Made by a program: the position numbers and the translations under genes | The notes under the pieces: model-generated | Database searches by the model: none | Seen by the model: only the letters and a program-made list of their open reading frames with translations | What the model was told of the DNA's origin: nothing | Part shown: in pieces, positions 8,831 to 17,035 of the stretch | How the letters are laid out: each line of letters opens with the position of its first letter | How positions within the stretch are numbered: position 1 is the first letter of the stretch | Assembly (NCBI GenBank): GCA_022711765.1 | Contig: JAKLEB010000002.1 | Span: forward strand, 486,368-550,367 | Direction: 5' to 3' | Source of the DNA: Candidatus Krumholzibacteriota bacterium | Lineage (GTDB): Bacteria > Krumholzibacteriota > Krumholzibacteriia > LZORAL124-64-63 | DNA length: 64,000 nt

Positions 8831-9082
8831 TCACTCGTCCTGGCGGCCCAGCGGCCGGATCTCGCCGCTCTCGAACAGGCAGACGGGATGGCCTTCGAGC
8901 TGGTCCGGCAAGGCGAGCCGGTGCGCCTCGGTCAGCTCGCGCAGCAGGATCAGGATGCAGGGATTGCCGTCCGCGGTCTCGCCGATCGCGACGCCGGTGA
9001 CCCCGTCCCTCGCCATCAGTTCCTGGACGTGGTCCGCCATGACGTCGTTGATGGCGCGGCGGGGCGCTTCGCGTTTCGGCAT
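8831..9082 (-). CDS. Small free-standing homologue of the neighbouring protease prodomain
   Basis: 83 residues, no signal peptide, start ATG 9082 with GGAGG 5 nt upstream. It aligns along most of its length with residues about 54-121 of the protease encoded just upstream on the same strand. Shared landmarks in order are VMxxQ/H, LMA, VTG, DGxP, an LLxEL/ILEEG stretch, ALP or TLP, and EGxPV. The pair therefore looks like protease plus a cytosolic copy of its N-terminal domain. Such domains in other proteases act as folding chaperones or inhibitors; that role is inferred. It lies 122 bp after the protease stop and could be co-transcribed. The frame stays open further upstream, but only this start has a ribosome site. 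Confidence 0.75.
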   Translation of the reverse strand: MPKREAPRRAINDVMADHVQELMARDGVTGVAIGETADGNPCILILLRELTEAHRLALPDQLEGHPVCLFESGEIRPLGRQDE

Positions 9083-9204
9083 GTCGCCTCCGGTCTGCGG
9101 TCCGGGCGGAAACGCGAACCGGCCGCGGCCACGGGGACCACGGCCGGCTCCGGTTGCGACCCGCTCCGCGGCGGCGCCTGGCGGCGCCGCCGGACGAGGG
9201 CTCT

Positions 9205-10314
9205 CTAGTTGCCGACCATCGAGGCGTTCAGGAACGACAGCACCGCGTTGATCGGGTTGGCCACCGCGATGCTGCTGCTGCCCGCAAACAGCAGGCCGAC
9301 GGCGCGAGGATTCGTGGTGACGTTTTCGACCATCAGCGAGCCCGAGTCGCCGCCAGCCAGGAACTTGCCGGCTTTGTTGCTGACGAGGATCTGCCCAGTG
9401 AAGGTCTTGGTGAACGCAGTTCCGCCCGCGCACTCGTTCTCGTAGGCGACGCTGATCGTGGCGTTCAAGCCGCTGACCGAGCTGCGAGTCAGGCCGGTCG
9501 TGCGGCCGCTCTTCTTGACGGACTGGTTGACCGCCGCGGCGACGGTCGACGCGGAGATCGTTCCGATCTCCAGGATCGCGCCGGACTCGTTCACCATGCC
9601 GCTGATGATGGCGGCGCTGGAGCAGTCGACATTGGCGCCCGGCAAGGAACTGGTCTTCACCAGCGTCGCCACGTTCTGGGCGCTGGACGCGTTGCAGCTC
9701 ACGTCGATCAGGCCGGGCTGGATGATGAAATCGCCCGTCGCCGCGACCCGGCTGTTGCCGCCGCTGACGATGTCCGCCTCGAAAACGTGGTAGTTGCTGA
9801 GGATGCGCTTCTGGCCGCCGACACTGATCAGCGCGCCGAGCGTACCGCCGCAGCAATAACCGTTGGCTAGGTCGTAGCGCCAGCCGCCCGAGGTGCCGAG
9901 CTGGATGGGCGGCGTCTGCTTCGCGACGTGGCTGACCCCGCTGCCCGGCTTGCCCATCGCGACGATCCGATCGGTGACAACGACCACGACCGGCACGCCC
10001 TCGATCTCCTGCGGCAGCGTGGCGGCAGTGCCCTCCTCCAGGATGAGCACCATGATCGCCGGCCGGCCGTCGTCGGTGAAGGTGGTGGCGGTGCCGGTCA
10101 CCGTCGGATCAGCCATCAGGTTCTGGGTGTGCCGGTCCTGGACGTCCATGACGGCGCGAACGTCCGGGTTCGCGGCGCTCTTGTCGACGTCGAGCTGCGC
10201 GACGGTGGGGGCCAGCGGCGATTCCTCGCGGCTGCAGCCCCACATCACGAGCGCCAGCAGGGCGGCCGCAGCCAGGAGCAACAACGCTGTGAGCCTTCCG
10301 GTTCTCGATCTCAT
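9205..10314 (-). CDS. Trypsin-like serine peptidase lipoprotein with N-terminal prodomain
   Basis: 369 residues. A lipoprotein-type signal ends VMWGC with Cys27. Residues about 54-121 form a small alpha/beta domain also present as the separate gene at 8831-9082. The peptidase domain follows from about 140: GTLGALIS, catalytic His176 in LSNYHVF, Asp230 in NVDCSSAAI, and Ser324 in GGDSGS. This arrangement resembles the bacterial Nal1-like trypsin-fold group (opening GTLG plus NxHV). Several Cys (153, 154, 207, 231, 295) could form disulfides. It should be anchored to a periplasmic or outer membrane face. Start ATG 10314 has GGAGG 6 nt upstream, and a good promoter lies at 10371-10399. Confidence 0.88.
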   Translation of the reverse strand: MRSRTGRLTALLLLAAAALLALVMWGCSREESPLAPTVAQLDVDKSAANPDVRAVMDVQDRHTQNLMADPTVTGTATTFTDDGRPAIMVLILEEGTAATLPQEIEGVPVVVVVTDRIVAMGKPGSGVSHVAKQTPPIQLGTSGGWRYDLANGYCCGGTLGALISVGGQKRILSNYHVFEADIVSGGNSRVAATGDFIIQPGLIDVSCNASSAQNVATLVKTSSLPGANVDCSSAAIISGMVNESGAILEIGTISASTVAAAVNQSVKKSGRTTGLTRSSVSGLNATISVAYENECAGGTAFTKTFTGQILVSNKAGKFLAGGDSGSLMVENVTTNPRAVGLLFAGSSSIAVANPINAVLSFLNASMVGN

Positions 10315-10370
10315 GGCGATCCTCCGAGGATGGGGTCGGGGAGCGGGACCCGGTCGCGCCGGGCGGCGAG

Positions 10371-10399
10371 AGCGTATCTCGGCGAGAATCCGGTGTCAA
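10371..10399 (-). promoter_or_regulatory. Sigma-70-type promoter for the protease gene
   Basis: Minus strand: TTGACA (10399-10394), 17-nt spacer, TACGCT (10376-10371), about 57 bp before the protease start. The -35 is a perfect consensus and the spacing is ideal. The promoter lies in the 146-bp gap after the MATE gene, separating the two minus-strand units. Confidence 0.7.
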
Positions 10400-10460
10400 T
10401 CCGGCAGCATTCGCAGCCGTCCGGGCCGCCGCGTCGCCGTGAATCGCCCGGCGAGCTTGC

Positions 10461-11942
10461 TTACTCCTCCCCTGACCCGGCGCCGTGCCGCGCCGCCGCC
10501 TCGTCCCGCCCGAAGATCCGCGCCTGCTGCCACCTGTCGCTGCGAAACCGCAGGTACAGCGCGAGCGCGATGACCGCGTAGCAGGCCGTCGCGCCGAGCC
10601 AGGCCTGAACCAGCGTGGCCTGCCGGCCGATCATGAGCCACGCCGTGAGCGGCACGAACCCGAGCCACAGGACCACCATGCTCGCGATCATAGGGTAGCG
10701 CGTGTCGCCGGCGCCCTGCAGGATGCCGACCGAGACCATGCGCAGCCCGTCCGGCAGCTGGAAGATCGCGATCACGGCGACGAGGCCGCCGCCGAACGCG
10801 AGCACGGCGGGGTCGTCGCTGAAGACCCGGAAGAGACGGCCGCCGAACGCGAGGTAGACCGAACCCAGGGCCAGCATGTAGTAGATCCCCAGCTTGTAGA
10901 CCTGCCGCGCGTAGGCTGCGGCCTGATCGGGACGGCCGGCGCCGATCCAGTTGCCGGTGAGCACGCTGCCCGCGATGGTCAGGCCCCACATCGGCATGAA
11001 CACCAGGCTCAACAGGTGCAGCGAGATCGTGTTGGCGGCGAGGGCCGCCGCGCCCGTCGTGCCCACGATGATGGTGAACGCGGTAAAGCCGCTCATGTCC
11101 ACGAAGTTCTCCCACGCGGCCGGCGAACCGACGCGGACGATTCGGCCGAGCTGGCGCCAGTCCGGGCGGCGCGGCCGGTGGACGAGGTAACGGCGCCGGT
11201 GCTCCCGGGGACCCACGAACAGCGCGATCTGGACGAATGCGGTCAACGCGGTGCCGATGCTGGTGGCGATCGCGGCTCCCTCGACGCCCATCGGCCCGAC
11301 GGCGAGCCAGGTGCGACCGGCCAGCGTGAAGCCGCTCCACCCGAAGATCAGCCAGATGTCGAGGACCACGTTGGCGACGTTGCCGACCACGCCCGCCCAC
11401 ATCGGGACCATCACCCGGCGGCGGCCGGTGTAGAAGCCCATGAGACAGAAGCCGACCTGGGTGAACACGGCGCTTGCTGTGCGCCATCTGATGTACTGGT
11501 AGGCATGCTCGAGCACGAGGGGGTCGTTGCGCGTGAAGGACAGCAGGTAGAAGGAGAAGTAGCCGAACGCCTGTAGCAGGAGGCCGGCCGCGATCGCGAT
11601 GTACAGGCCCTGCCAGGTGTAGTCGCCGATCGCGCGGTCGTCGCGGCGGCCGTGGGCCTGGCTCACGAAGGTGCCGTTGATGCGGCTCAGGTTGTTGAAG
11701 AGGCAGTAGGCGGTCCAGGCGATCCCGCCGCCGAGACCGGAAGCGGCGAGGTCGATCTTGTCGTAGTGGCCGAGGAGCGCCGAGTCGACCCACCACATGA
11801 AGGTGTGGGAGAGCATGGCGATCACGGTGGGCCACGCGAGCTGGGTGATCTGCCGGGCTTCCCGCACGCGCAGGGCGCCCAGCGCGGTGGCGCTGGGCGT
11901 GGTGTCGATCTCGGGGTAGCGGGGCGTCGCGGTCGTCTCCAT
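10461..11942 (-). CDS. MATE-family efflux transporter
   Basis: 493 residues with twelve hydrophobic helices in two similar halves, as in the NorM/DinF MATE superfamily. The N-terminal half carries TQLAWPTVIAMLSHTFMWWVDSA-type helix 1 content and later a GGGIAW segment. The C-terminal half has SPAAWENF and GAGDTRYPM, typical of MATE second halves. It probably exports cationic drugs or metabolites using Na+ or H+. Start ATG 11942 (METTATPRY) has no clear ribosome site; it lies 41 bp downstream of the CapK-type gene on the same strand and is probably co-transcribed with it. Confidence 0.87.
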   Translation of the reverse strand: METTATPRYPEIDTTPSATALGALRVREARQITQLAWPTVIAMLSHTFMWWVDSALLGHYDKIDLAASGLGGGIAWTAYCLFNNLSRINGTFVSQAHGRRDDRAIGDYTWQGLYIAIAAGLLLQAFGYFSFYLLSFTRNDPLVLEHAYQYIRWRTASAVFTQVGFCLMGFYTGRRRVMVPMWAGVVGNVANVVLDIWLIFGWSGFTLAGRTWLAVGPMGVEGAAIATSIGTALTAFVQIALFVGPREHRRRYLVHRPRRPDWRQLGRIVRVGSPAAWENFVDMSGFTAFTIIVGTTGAAALAANTISLHLLSLVFMPMWGLTIAGSVLTGNWIGAGRPDQAAAYARQVYKLGIYYMLALGSVYLAFGGRLFRVFSDDPAVLAFGGGLVAVIAIFQLPDGLRMVSVGILQGAGDTRYPMIASMVVLWLGFVPLTAWLMIGRQATLVQAWLGATACYAVIALALYLRFRSDRWQQARIFGRDEAAARHGAGSGEE

Positions 11943-11983
11943 GGCCGCAGAATGGTGGCGCGGAAACCGGCGTTCCGCCAGGA

Positions 11984-13369
11984 TCAATCGGCGGGCTGAT
12001 CGGCGGGGCGGTCGGCCGTGCGCCCGGCCGGGCGCAGGTGCGGGGGCAAGGGGTCGAAATAGTTCCACTTCGTGCCGGGGACACGGTCGATCTTGCCGAA
12101 CGCGACCTCGACGGCGAGACGGTGGCCGACCCGGGTGCGCACGGCGTCCGCGATCGTCGCGGCGAGGCCGGGCGGCGGCACACGGTCGCCGGTATCCAGG
12201 TGCACGACGACCCGGTCGCGCTCCGTCTGGCGGACCTTGAACTGCCGGACCGGAACGCCGCCGGCGGCGAGGTCCTCGAACAGGTAGGCGAACAGCACCG
12301 TGTGCACGCGGCGGCCGTCGGGCAGGTAGAGATAGCGGGCGTCGCCGGTCCGCCCCTCGATCGCCGCGATCACCGGCGTCGTGCGGCCGCAAGCGCAGGG
12401 TCCCGCCGCGAACCGGATGCGGTCGCCGAGCCGGTAGCGCACCAGCGGCATGAGAGTGTTGTCCAGATCGGTGACCACGCACTCGCCGAGGCCGTCGCAC
12501 GGGTCGAGCGCCTCGACGATGACGTGGTCGGAGGCGACGTGGCAGGCCCCGTGCTCGCAGTCGAAGGCGAGGATATCGGCCTCGCTGCAACCGTATTCGC
12601 GATGGACGGGGCAGCCGAACGCGTCGGCCAACGTCCGCAGGTCGTGCGCCGACACGCGCTCCGCGGTCAGGACGATGCCGCGCAATCCCGGCAGCGGCGG
12701 CAGGCCGAGCTCGATCCAGGCGCGCGCCGCCTGGCGGACGAGGCTCGGGTAGCCGTAGAGGTAGCTCGGCGCGAACTCGCGCAGGGCGCGGGCCTCGGCG
12801 GCGAGTTCGTTCGCCGTCTCGCCCATGAACTGGAAGGTCAGGCGGTTGCCGAGGCGGTCCCGGATCGTGGGGCCGCGGGTTCCGTTCGCGCGGCCCCAGA
12901 AGCGGCCCTCGCGGTCGCCGTACCGCAGGCCGTGGCGCGCGAAGAGGATCTGGCGCCGGGCGAGCGAGCGCGCCCACCACGCGAAGTCCAGCTGCAACGT
13001 GAGCGGACGACCCGTCGTGCCCGAGGTGCGCACCGTGTGGCGCCAGCGAGGTCGGCGCGTGAGCCAGGTGGCGGCGGGAGCGTCGGCGAGATCCGCCTTC
13101 TCGAGCAGCGGCAGCCGGGCGAGGTCGTCGAGCGAACGCAGAGAGCCCGGTAAGCAGCCCGCGGCGGCCAGGCGGTCGCGGTGGCCCGGCGCACGGACCG
13201 CGTGGGCGAGGAGCGCGTTCAGTCGCGCCAGCTGCCACGCGGCGAGCGCCGCCGGCTCGAGTCGTTCGACCTCGCGCACGGCGCGGCGGAACCGGCGGCC
13301 GGCGCCGCCGAGGCCGGTCACGACGGGCAGCGCGCAGAGCCGGTTGATGGCGGGCAGGCGGTTCGGCAC
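11984..13369 (-). CDS. CapK/PaaK-type adenylate-forming enzyme (first of three)
   Basis: 461 residues, the usual length for phenylacetate-CoA ligase/CapK-like enzymes. The nucleotide-binding motif is TSGTTGRPL, followed by a LYGYPSLV segment, EYGCSEADI (the adenylate-binding Y-G-S/C-E motif), and DLDNTLMPLVRYRLGDR. A Cys pair in PCACGR is typical of the family. CapK members activate a carboxylate for attachment during capsule or exopolysaccharide synthesis; the substrate is unknown. Start GTG 13369 has GAGGA 7 nt upstream. A promoter-like pair lies at 13413-13440. The C-terminal tail is Arg/Asp/Pro rich and probably disordered. Confidence 0.82.
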   Translation of the reverse strand: MPNRLPAINRLCALPVVTGLGGAGRRFRRAVREVERLEPAALAAWQLARLNALLAHAVRAPGHRDRLAAAGCLPGSLRSLDDLARLPLLEKADLADAPAATWLTRRPRWRHTVRTSGTTGRPLTLQLDFAWWARSLARRQILFARHGLRYGDREGRFWGRANGTRGPTIRDRLGNRLTFQFMGETANELAAEARALREFAPSYLYGYPSLVRQAARAWIELGLPPLPGLRGIVLTAERVSAHDLRTLADAFGCPVHREYGCSEADILAFDCEHGACHVASDHVIVEALDPCDGLGECVVTDLDNTLMPLVRYRLGDRIRFAAGPCACGRTTPVIAAIEGRTGDARYLYLPDGRRVHTVLFAYLFEDLAAGGVPVRQFKVRQTERDRVVVHLDTGDRVPPPGLAATIADAVRTRVGHRLAVEVAFGKIDRVPGTKWNYFDPLPPHLRPAGRTADRPADQPAD

Positions 13370-13412
13370 GTTCGCGTCCTCGTTGCGGGCGGCGGCGACC
13401 GGGAGCCCCCAG

Positions 13413-13440
13413 ACGATAGCCGAAATGGCCCGCGCGGCAA
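13413..13440 (-). promoter_or_regulatory. Promoter for the capK-MATE unit
   Basis: Minus strand: TTGCCG (13440-13435), 16-nt spacer, TATCGT (13418-13413), 44 bp before the GTG start. The divergent tyrS gene shares this gap; on the plus strand CTGGAC (13460-13465) and TATCCT (13484-13489) with an 18-nt spacer may serve it, but that pair is weaker. Confidence 0.5.
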
Positions 13441-13572
13441 TCGGCGATCCGTGGCTCCACTGGACCTGCGACCGACTTGGACCTATCCTAGCGCGTCGGA
13501 CCGCCGGCCCCGTCGCGAACCGACGGATCCGCGTTCGTCCGCGCCCTCACTCCACTGAGCCCGGGAGCGACC

Positions 13573-14883
13573 ATGTCCGAAGCCTCACGTCCGCGCGACG
13601 CGTTCCTCGAGGAATTGCGCTGGCGCGGCTTCTTCCAGCAGTGCACCGACGAGGCCGGTCTCGCCGACCTGCTCGCGCGCGAGACGGTCACCGCGTACAT
13701 CGGCTTCGATCCGACCGCCGACAGCCTTCACGTCGGCTCGATGCTGCCGATCATGGGCCTCGTGCACCTCCAGCGGCATGGCCACAAGCCGATCGCGATC
13801 GCCGGCGGCGGGACCGCGATGGTCGGCGATCCGAGCGGCAAGACCGAGCTGCGCCAGCTGCTGACCGTGGAGCAGATCGAAGCCAACCTGCGGGGCATCA
13901 AGGCCCAGCTCGCCCGCTTCGTCGACTTCGGTGAGCCCGGCCTCGCCGACCTGCCGCACGGCCCGGTGGTGCAGGCGGGGCCCGACAACCGCGGGATCCT
14001 GCTGAACAACGCCGACTGGCTCGCCGACAAGAACTACATCGAGTTCCTGCGCGACGTCGGCCGCCACTTCTCGGTCAACCAGATGCTCGCGCGCGACTCG
14101 GTGAAGACCCGCCTCGAGGTGGGCTTGTCCTTCATCGAATTCAACTACATGATCCTGCAGGCCTACGACTTCTACGTGCTCAACCGCGACCACGGCTGCC
14201 GGCTGCAGATGGGCGGCAACGACCAGTGGGGCAACATCTGCTCGGGCGTGGATCTCTGCCGGCGGCTGAACCAGCAGGAGGTCTACGGCCTCACCTTCCC
14301 GTTGCTGGCGACCGCGACGGGCGCCAAGATGGGCAAGACCGCGGCGGGCGCCGTCTGGATCAGCCCCGAACGCACCTCGCCCTACGATTTCTTCCAGTAC
14401 TGGGTCAACGTCGACGACCGCGACGTGTCGCGGTTCCTGCGTCTGTACACGCTGCTCGACCGCGAGCGCATCGAGGAACTGGAGGCGCTCGAGGGCGCCG
14501 ACATCCGCGAGGCGAAGCGCGCGCTCGCGCGAGCCGCCACGGCGCTCGTGCACGGGCCGGAGGCGGCGGACGCGGCCGCGAAGGCGGCGGTCGCCTTGTT
14601 CGTGGGCGGCGGCGACGAATCGACGGTGCCGGGCACCGCCATCGACCCCGGCCGGCTCGCGGGCGCGGGCCTCGAGCTGCTCGAGGCGCTGACCGAGACC
14701 GGGCTGTGCAAGAGCAAGGGCGAGGCGCGGCGGCTCGTGCGCCAGGGTGGCGTCAAGGTCAACGACGCGGTCGTCGCCGATGAGACGCGGCGGCTCACGG
14801 CCAGCGACGTCGCCGACGGACGGATCCGGCTGCAGCTCGGCAAGAAGCGGCACCACCACCTCGTCCCGCGTGAGGCGCCATGA
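13573..14883 (+). CDS. tyrS: Tyrosyl-tRNA synthetase
   Basis: 436 residues, close to the usual 420-430 for bacterial TyrRS. It charges tRNA-Tyr with tyrosine. The class I HIGH motif appears as HVGS (53-56), preceded by YIGFDPTADSLH. The tyrosine pocket shows GGNDQWGN, and the KMSKS loop is KMGKT (252-256). An S4 RNA-binding domain occupies the last about 65 residues (LCKSKGEARRLVRQGGVKVND). Start ATG 13573 has GGGAG upstream. It heads an operon of glycan genes, overlapping the next start by 4 bp, an unusual setting for a tRNA synthetase. Its substrate tRNA-Tyr is encoded at 45217. Confidence 0.97.
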   Translation: MSEASRPRDAFLEELRWRGFFQQCTDEAGLADLLARETVTAYIGFDPTADSLHVGSMLPIMGLVHLQRHGHKPIAIAGGGTAMVGDPSGKTELRQLLTVEQIEANLRGIKAQLARFVDFGEPGLADLPHGPVVQAGPDNRGILLNNADWLADKNYIEFLRDVGRHFSVNQMLARDSVKTRLEVGLSFIEFNYMILQAYDFYVLNRDHGCRLQMGGNDQWGNICSGVDLCRRLNQQEVYGLTFPLLATATGAKMGKTAAGAVWISPERTSPYDFFQYWVNVDDRDVSRFLRLYTLLDRERIEELEALEGADIREAKRALARAATALVHGPEAADAAAKAAVALFVGGGDESTVPGTAIDPGRLAGAGLELLEALTETGLCKSKGEARRLVRQGGVKVNDAVVADETRRLTASDVADGRIRLQLGKKRHHHLVPREAP

Positions 14884-15986
14884 CGGCGGCGCCGGTCGAC
14901 CTCCTCTACTGCATCGACTATCTGCCGGCGGGCGGCGGCACGGAGAACCAGCTGGCCGGGTTGATCGACGGACTCGATCGGACGCGCCTGCGGCCGCACC
15001 TGTGCACGCTGAAGCGCACGCTCCCGCTGCGCGACCTCGCCGATTGCCCGCACCTCGGTCTCGACGTGCCGGTCATCAACTCGCCGCGCGCGCTGACCGA
15101 GGCGCGCCGGCTCTACCGCTACCTGCGCGACCACGACGTGCGCATCGTGCACTCCTTCTTCCAGGACTCGACGATCCTCGCCATGCCGGTTGCGGCCCTG
15201 GCGAAGGTCCCGGTGCGGGTGGTGTCCTTCCGGGATCTCGGGTTCTGGCGGACGCCGAAGACCGAGTTCCTGATGCGGCGGGCCTACCGCTTCGCGACGG
15301 GATTCCTCGCGAACTCCCAGGCCGTCAAGGACGTCGTCGTCGAGCGCGACCGGATCCCGCCCGCCGCCGTCGCCGTGATACCCAACGGCATCGACACCGC
15401 CGGGTACCGGTTCGACGACGGCGGCCCGCTCGATCCGCCGACGGTCGTCTACGTGGGCAACCTGAATCGCGAGGTCAAGCGGCCGGACCTCTTCGTCGAA
15501 GCCGCGGGCCTGGTCGCGACGCGCTGGCCGCGGGTACGCTGGGTCTGCGTCGGGGACGGCGATCGCCGGGCGCCGCTGGCGCGCCGCGCGGCCGAGCTCG
15601 GCCTCGCGGAGTCGATGCAGTTCCTCGGCCGCCGTCACGACATCCCGGACCTGCTCGCCGGTGCGGCGATCGGCGTGAACTGCTCCGATTCCGAGGGGCT
15701 GTCCAACGCCGTCCTCGAGTACATGCTCGCCGGCGCCGTGGTCGTGGCAACCGCCGTTGGCGGCAATCGCGAGGTCGTGCGCGACCGCGAGACGGGGCTT
15801 CTGGTGGCGCCGGGCGACGCCGGGGCGCTCGCGGGCGCCATCGCCGAGCTGCTCGCCGATCCGGAGCTCGCGGCGCGCTGCCGGCGGCAGGCCCGCGCGG
15901 ATGTTTTGTCCCGGTTCTCCTGGGAGCGCTGCCGGCGCGATCACGAGGCCTACTACAGTCAGCGTCTCGGACGGCGGATGCCATGA
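14880..15986 (+). CDS. Family GT4-like glycosyltransferase
   Basis: 368 residues with a GT-B fold. The N-terminal domain has a glycine-rich loop (LPAGGGTENQLAGL) and the C-terminal domain begins at VVYVGNLNREVKRPDLFVEAA. The donor-site motif SEGLSNAVLEYMLAGA with its E-x7-E spacing is typical of GT4 retaining enzymes. It should transfer a sugar from a nucleotide donor to a lipid-linked or polysaccharide acceptor at the inner membrane. Both ends overlap neighbours by 4 bp (tyrS and the deacetylase), so translation is coupled. The specific sugar cannot be inferred. Confidence 0.88.
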   Translation: MTAAPVDLLYCIDYLPAGGGTENQLAGLIDGLDRTRLRPHLCTLKRTLPLRDLADCPHLGLDVPVINSPRALTEARRLYRYLRDHDVRIVHSFFQDSTILAMPVAALAKVPVRVVSFRDLGFWRTPKTEFLMRRAYRFATGFLANSQAVKDVVVERDRIPPAAVAVIPNGIDTAGYRFDDGGPLDPPTVVYVGNLNREVKRPDLFVEAAGLVATRWPRVRWVCVGDGDRRAPLARRAAELGLAESMQFLGRRHDIPDLLAGAAIGVNCSDSEGLSNAVLEYMLAGAVVVATAVGGNREVVRDRETGLLVAPGDAGALAGAIAELLADPELAARCRRQARADVLSRFSWERCRRDHEAYYSQRLGRRMP

Positions 15987-17035
15987 CGAAAGCGTTGCTC
16001 AAGGACTGGCTGGGCTCGTCCCGCGTGCTCGCGTGGGCGCAGCGCGCGGACACGCCGCGGGTCGCGGTCCTGATGTACCACGACCTCTGCGAGGACGGCG
16101 ACCTCGACAACTGGATGCGCGTCCCGGTGTCGCGGTTCCTGGCCCAGCTGAGCGCGTGCGCCGAGGTCGGCGCGTTCGTGGCGCCGGCAGACCTGGAGGC
16201 GCCCGAGCGCCTCCCGCGCGATCGCCTGTCGTTCCTGTTGACCTTCGACGACGGCTACGTCAACAACGCCCGGCTCGCGGCGCCGCTGCTGCGCGCGCGC
16301 GGCATCCCCGCGCTGTTCTGCGTCTCGACCGGACCGGTCAGCCGCGGCGATCCGTTCTGGACCGACGTCGTCGTGACCCCCCTGCAGGCGCGCCGGCTGA
16401 CGCGGCTCGACCTCGGTCCGCTCGGCCTCGGCGAGTTCCGGTTCCGCGCAGCGCCGGCCGCCGGGCGCTGGGACGACATCCAGCGCCTGCTCGTCGCGAT
16501 CAAGGCCCTGGGCAACGAGGACCAGCCCCCGGTGGCGGCGGTGCTCGCGTGGTTCCGCGAGACGTTCGCCGGCGACCTGCGGACCCACCTGCCGCGTTTC
16601 CGCCCGCTCGATCCGCAGGAGATCAGGAGCCTGGCGGCCGACGGCGGGTTCGCGTTCGCCTCTCACGGGCACGAGCACCGGATCCTGACGCGCCTCGACG
16701 ACGCGGCCCTCCGGGAGAGCCTCGTCGGCTCGCGGCGCCTGCTCGAGGAGGCGACCGGCGCGCCCGTGACCCAGCTCGCCTATCCCAACGGCGACCACGA
16801 CCCGCGGGTGACCGGGGCCGTCGCGGCCGCCGGCTACACGCTCGCCTACACGACGCGACCCGGCCTCGTGGCCGGCCGGCGGGACGCGCTGGCATTGCCT
16901 CGGGTGGCCGTGGGCGGCTTCGACTCCCCGGCGGTCCTGAGGTTCCAGCTGCTGCGGGCGCTCTGGCGGTGGCGGCGCCAGGAGTCCGGCCGGCCGCTCG
17001 AGATCGTCCGCCGGGCTCGAGAGGAGACGTCGTGA
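15983..17035 (+). CDS. Polysaccharide deacetylase (NodB-fold, CE4)
   Basis: 350 residues. The NodB motif 1 is LTFDDGY at about 87-93, giving the catalytic Asp and metal-binding Asp. Motif 2 is SHGHEHRIL, with the paired metal His residues. A later YPNGDHD segment corresponds to motif 3. Upstream is the VLMYHDLCEDG segment that often opens such proteins. No signal peptide is apparent, so it may act on lipid-linked intermediates at the cytosolic side or be exported without an obvious leader. Translationally coupled to the glycosyltransferase upstream and the FemAB-like gene downstream. Confidence 0.88.
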   Translation: MTKALLKDWLGSSRVLAWAQRADTPRVAVLMYHDLCEDGDLDNWMRVPVSRFLAQLSACAEVGAFVAPADLEAPERLPRDRLSFLLTFDDGYVNNARLAAPLLRARGIPALFCVSTGPVSRGDPFWTDVVVTPLQARRLTRLDLGPLGLGEFRFRAAPAAGRWDDIQRLLVAIKALGNEDQPPVAAVLAWFRETFAGDLRTHLPRFRPLDPQEIRSLAADGGFAFASHGHEHRILTRLDDAALRESLVGSRRLLEEATGAPVTQLAYPNGDHDPRVTGAVAAAGYTLAYTTRPGLVAGRRDALALPRVAVGGFDSPAVLRFQLLRALWRWRRQESGRPLEIVRRAREETS

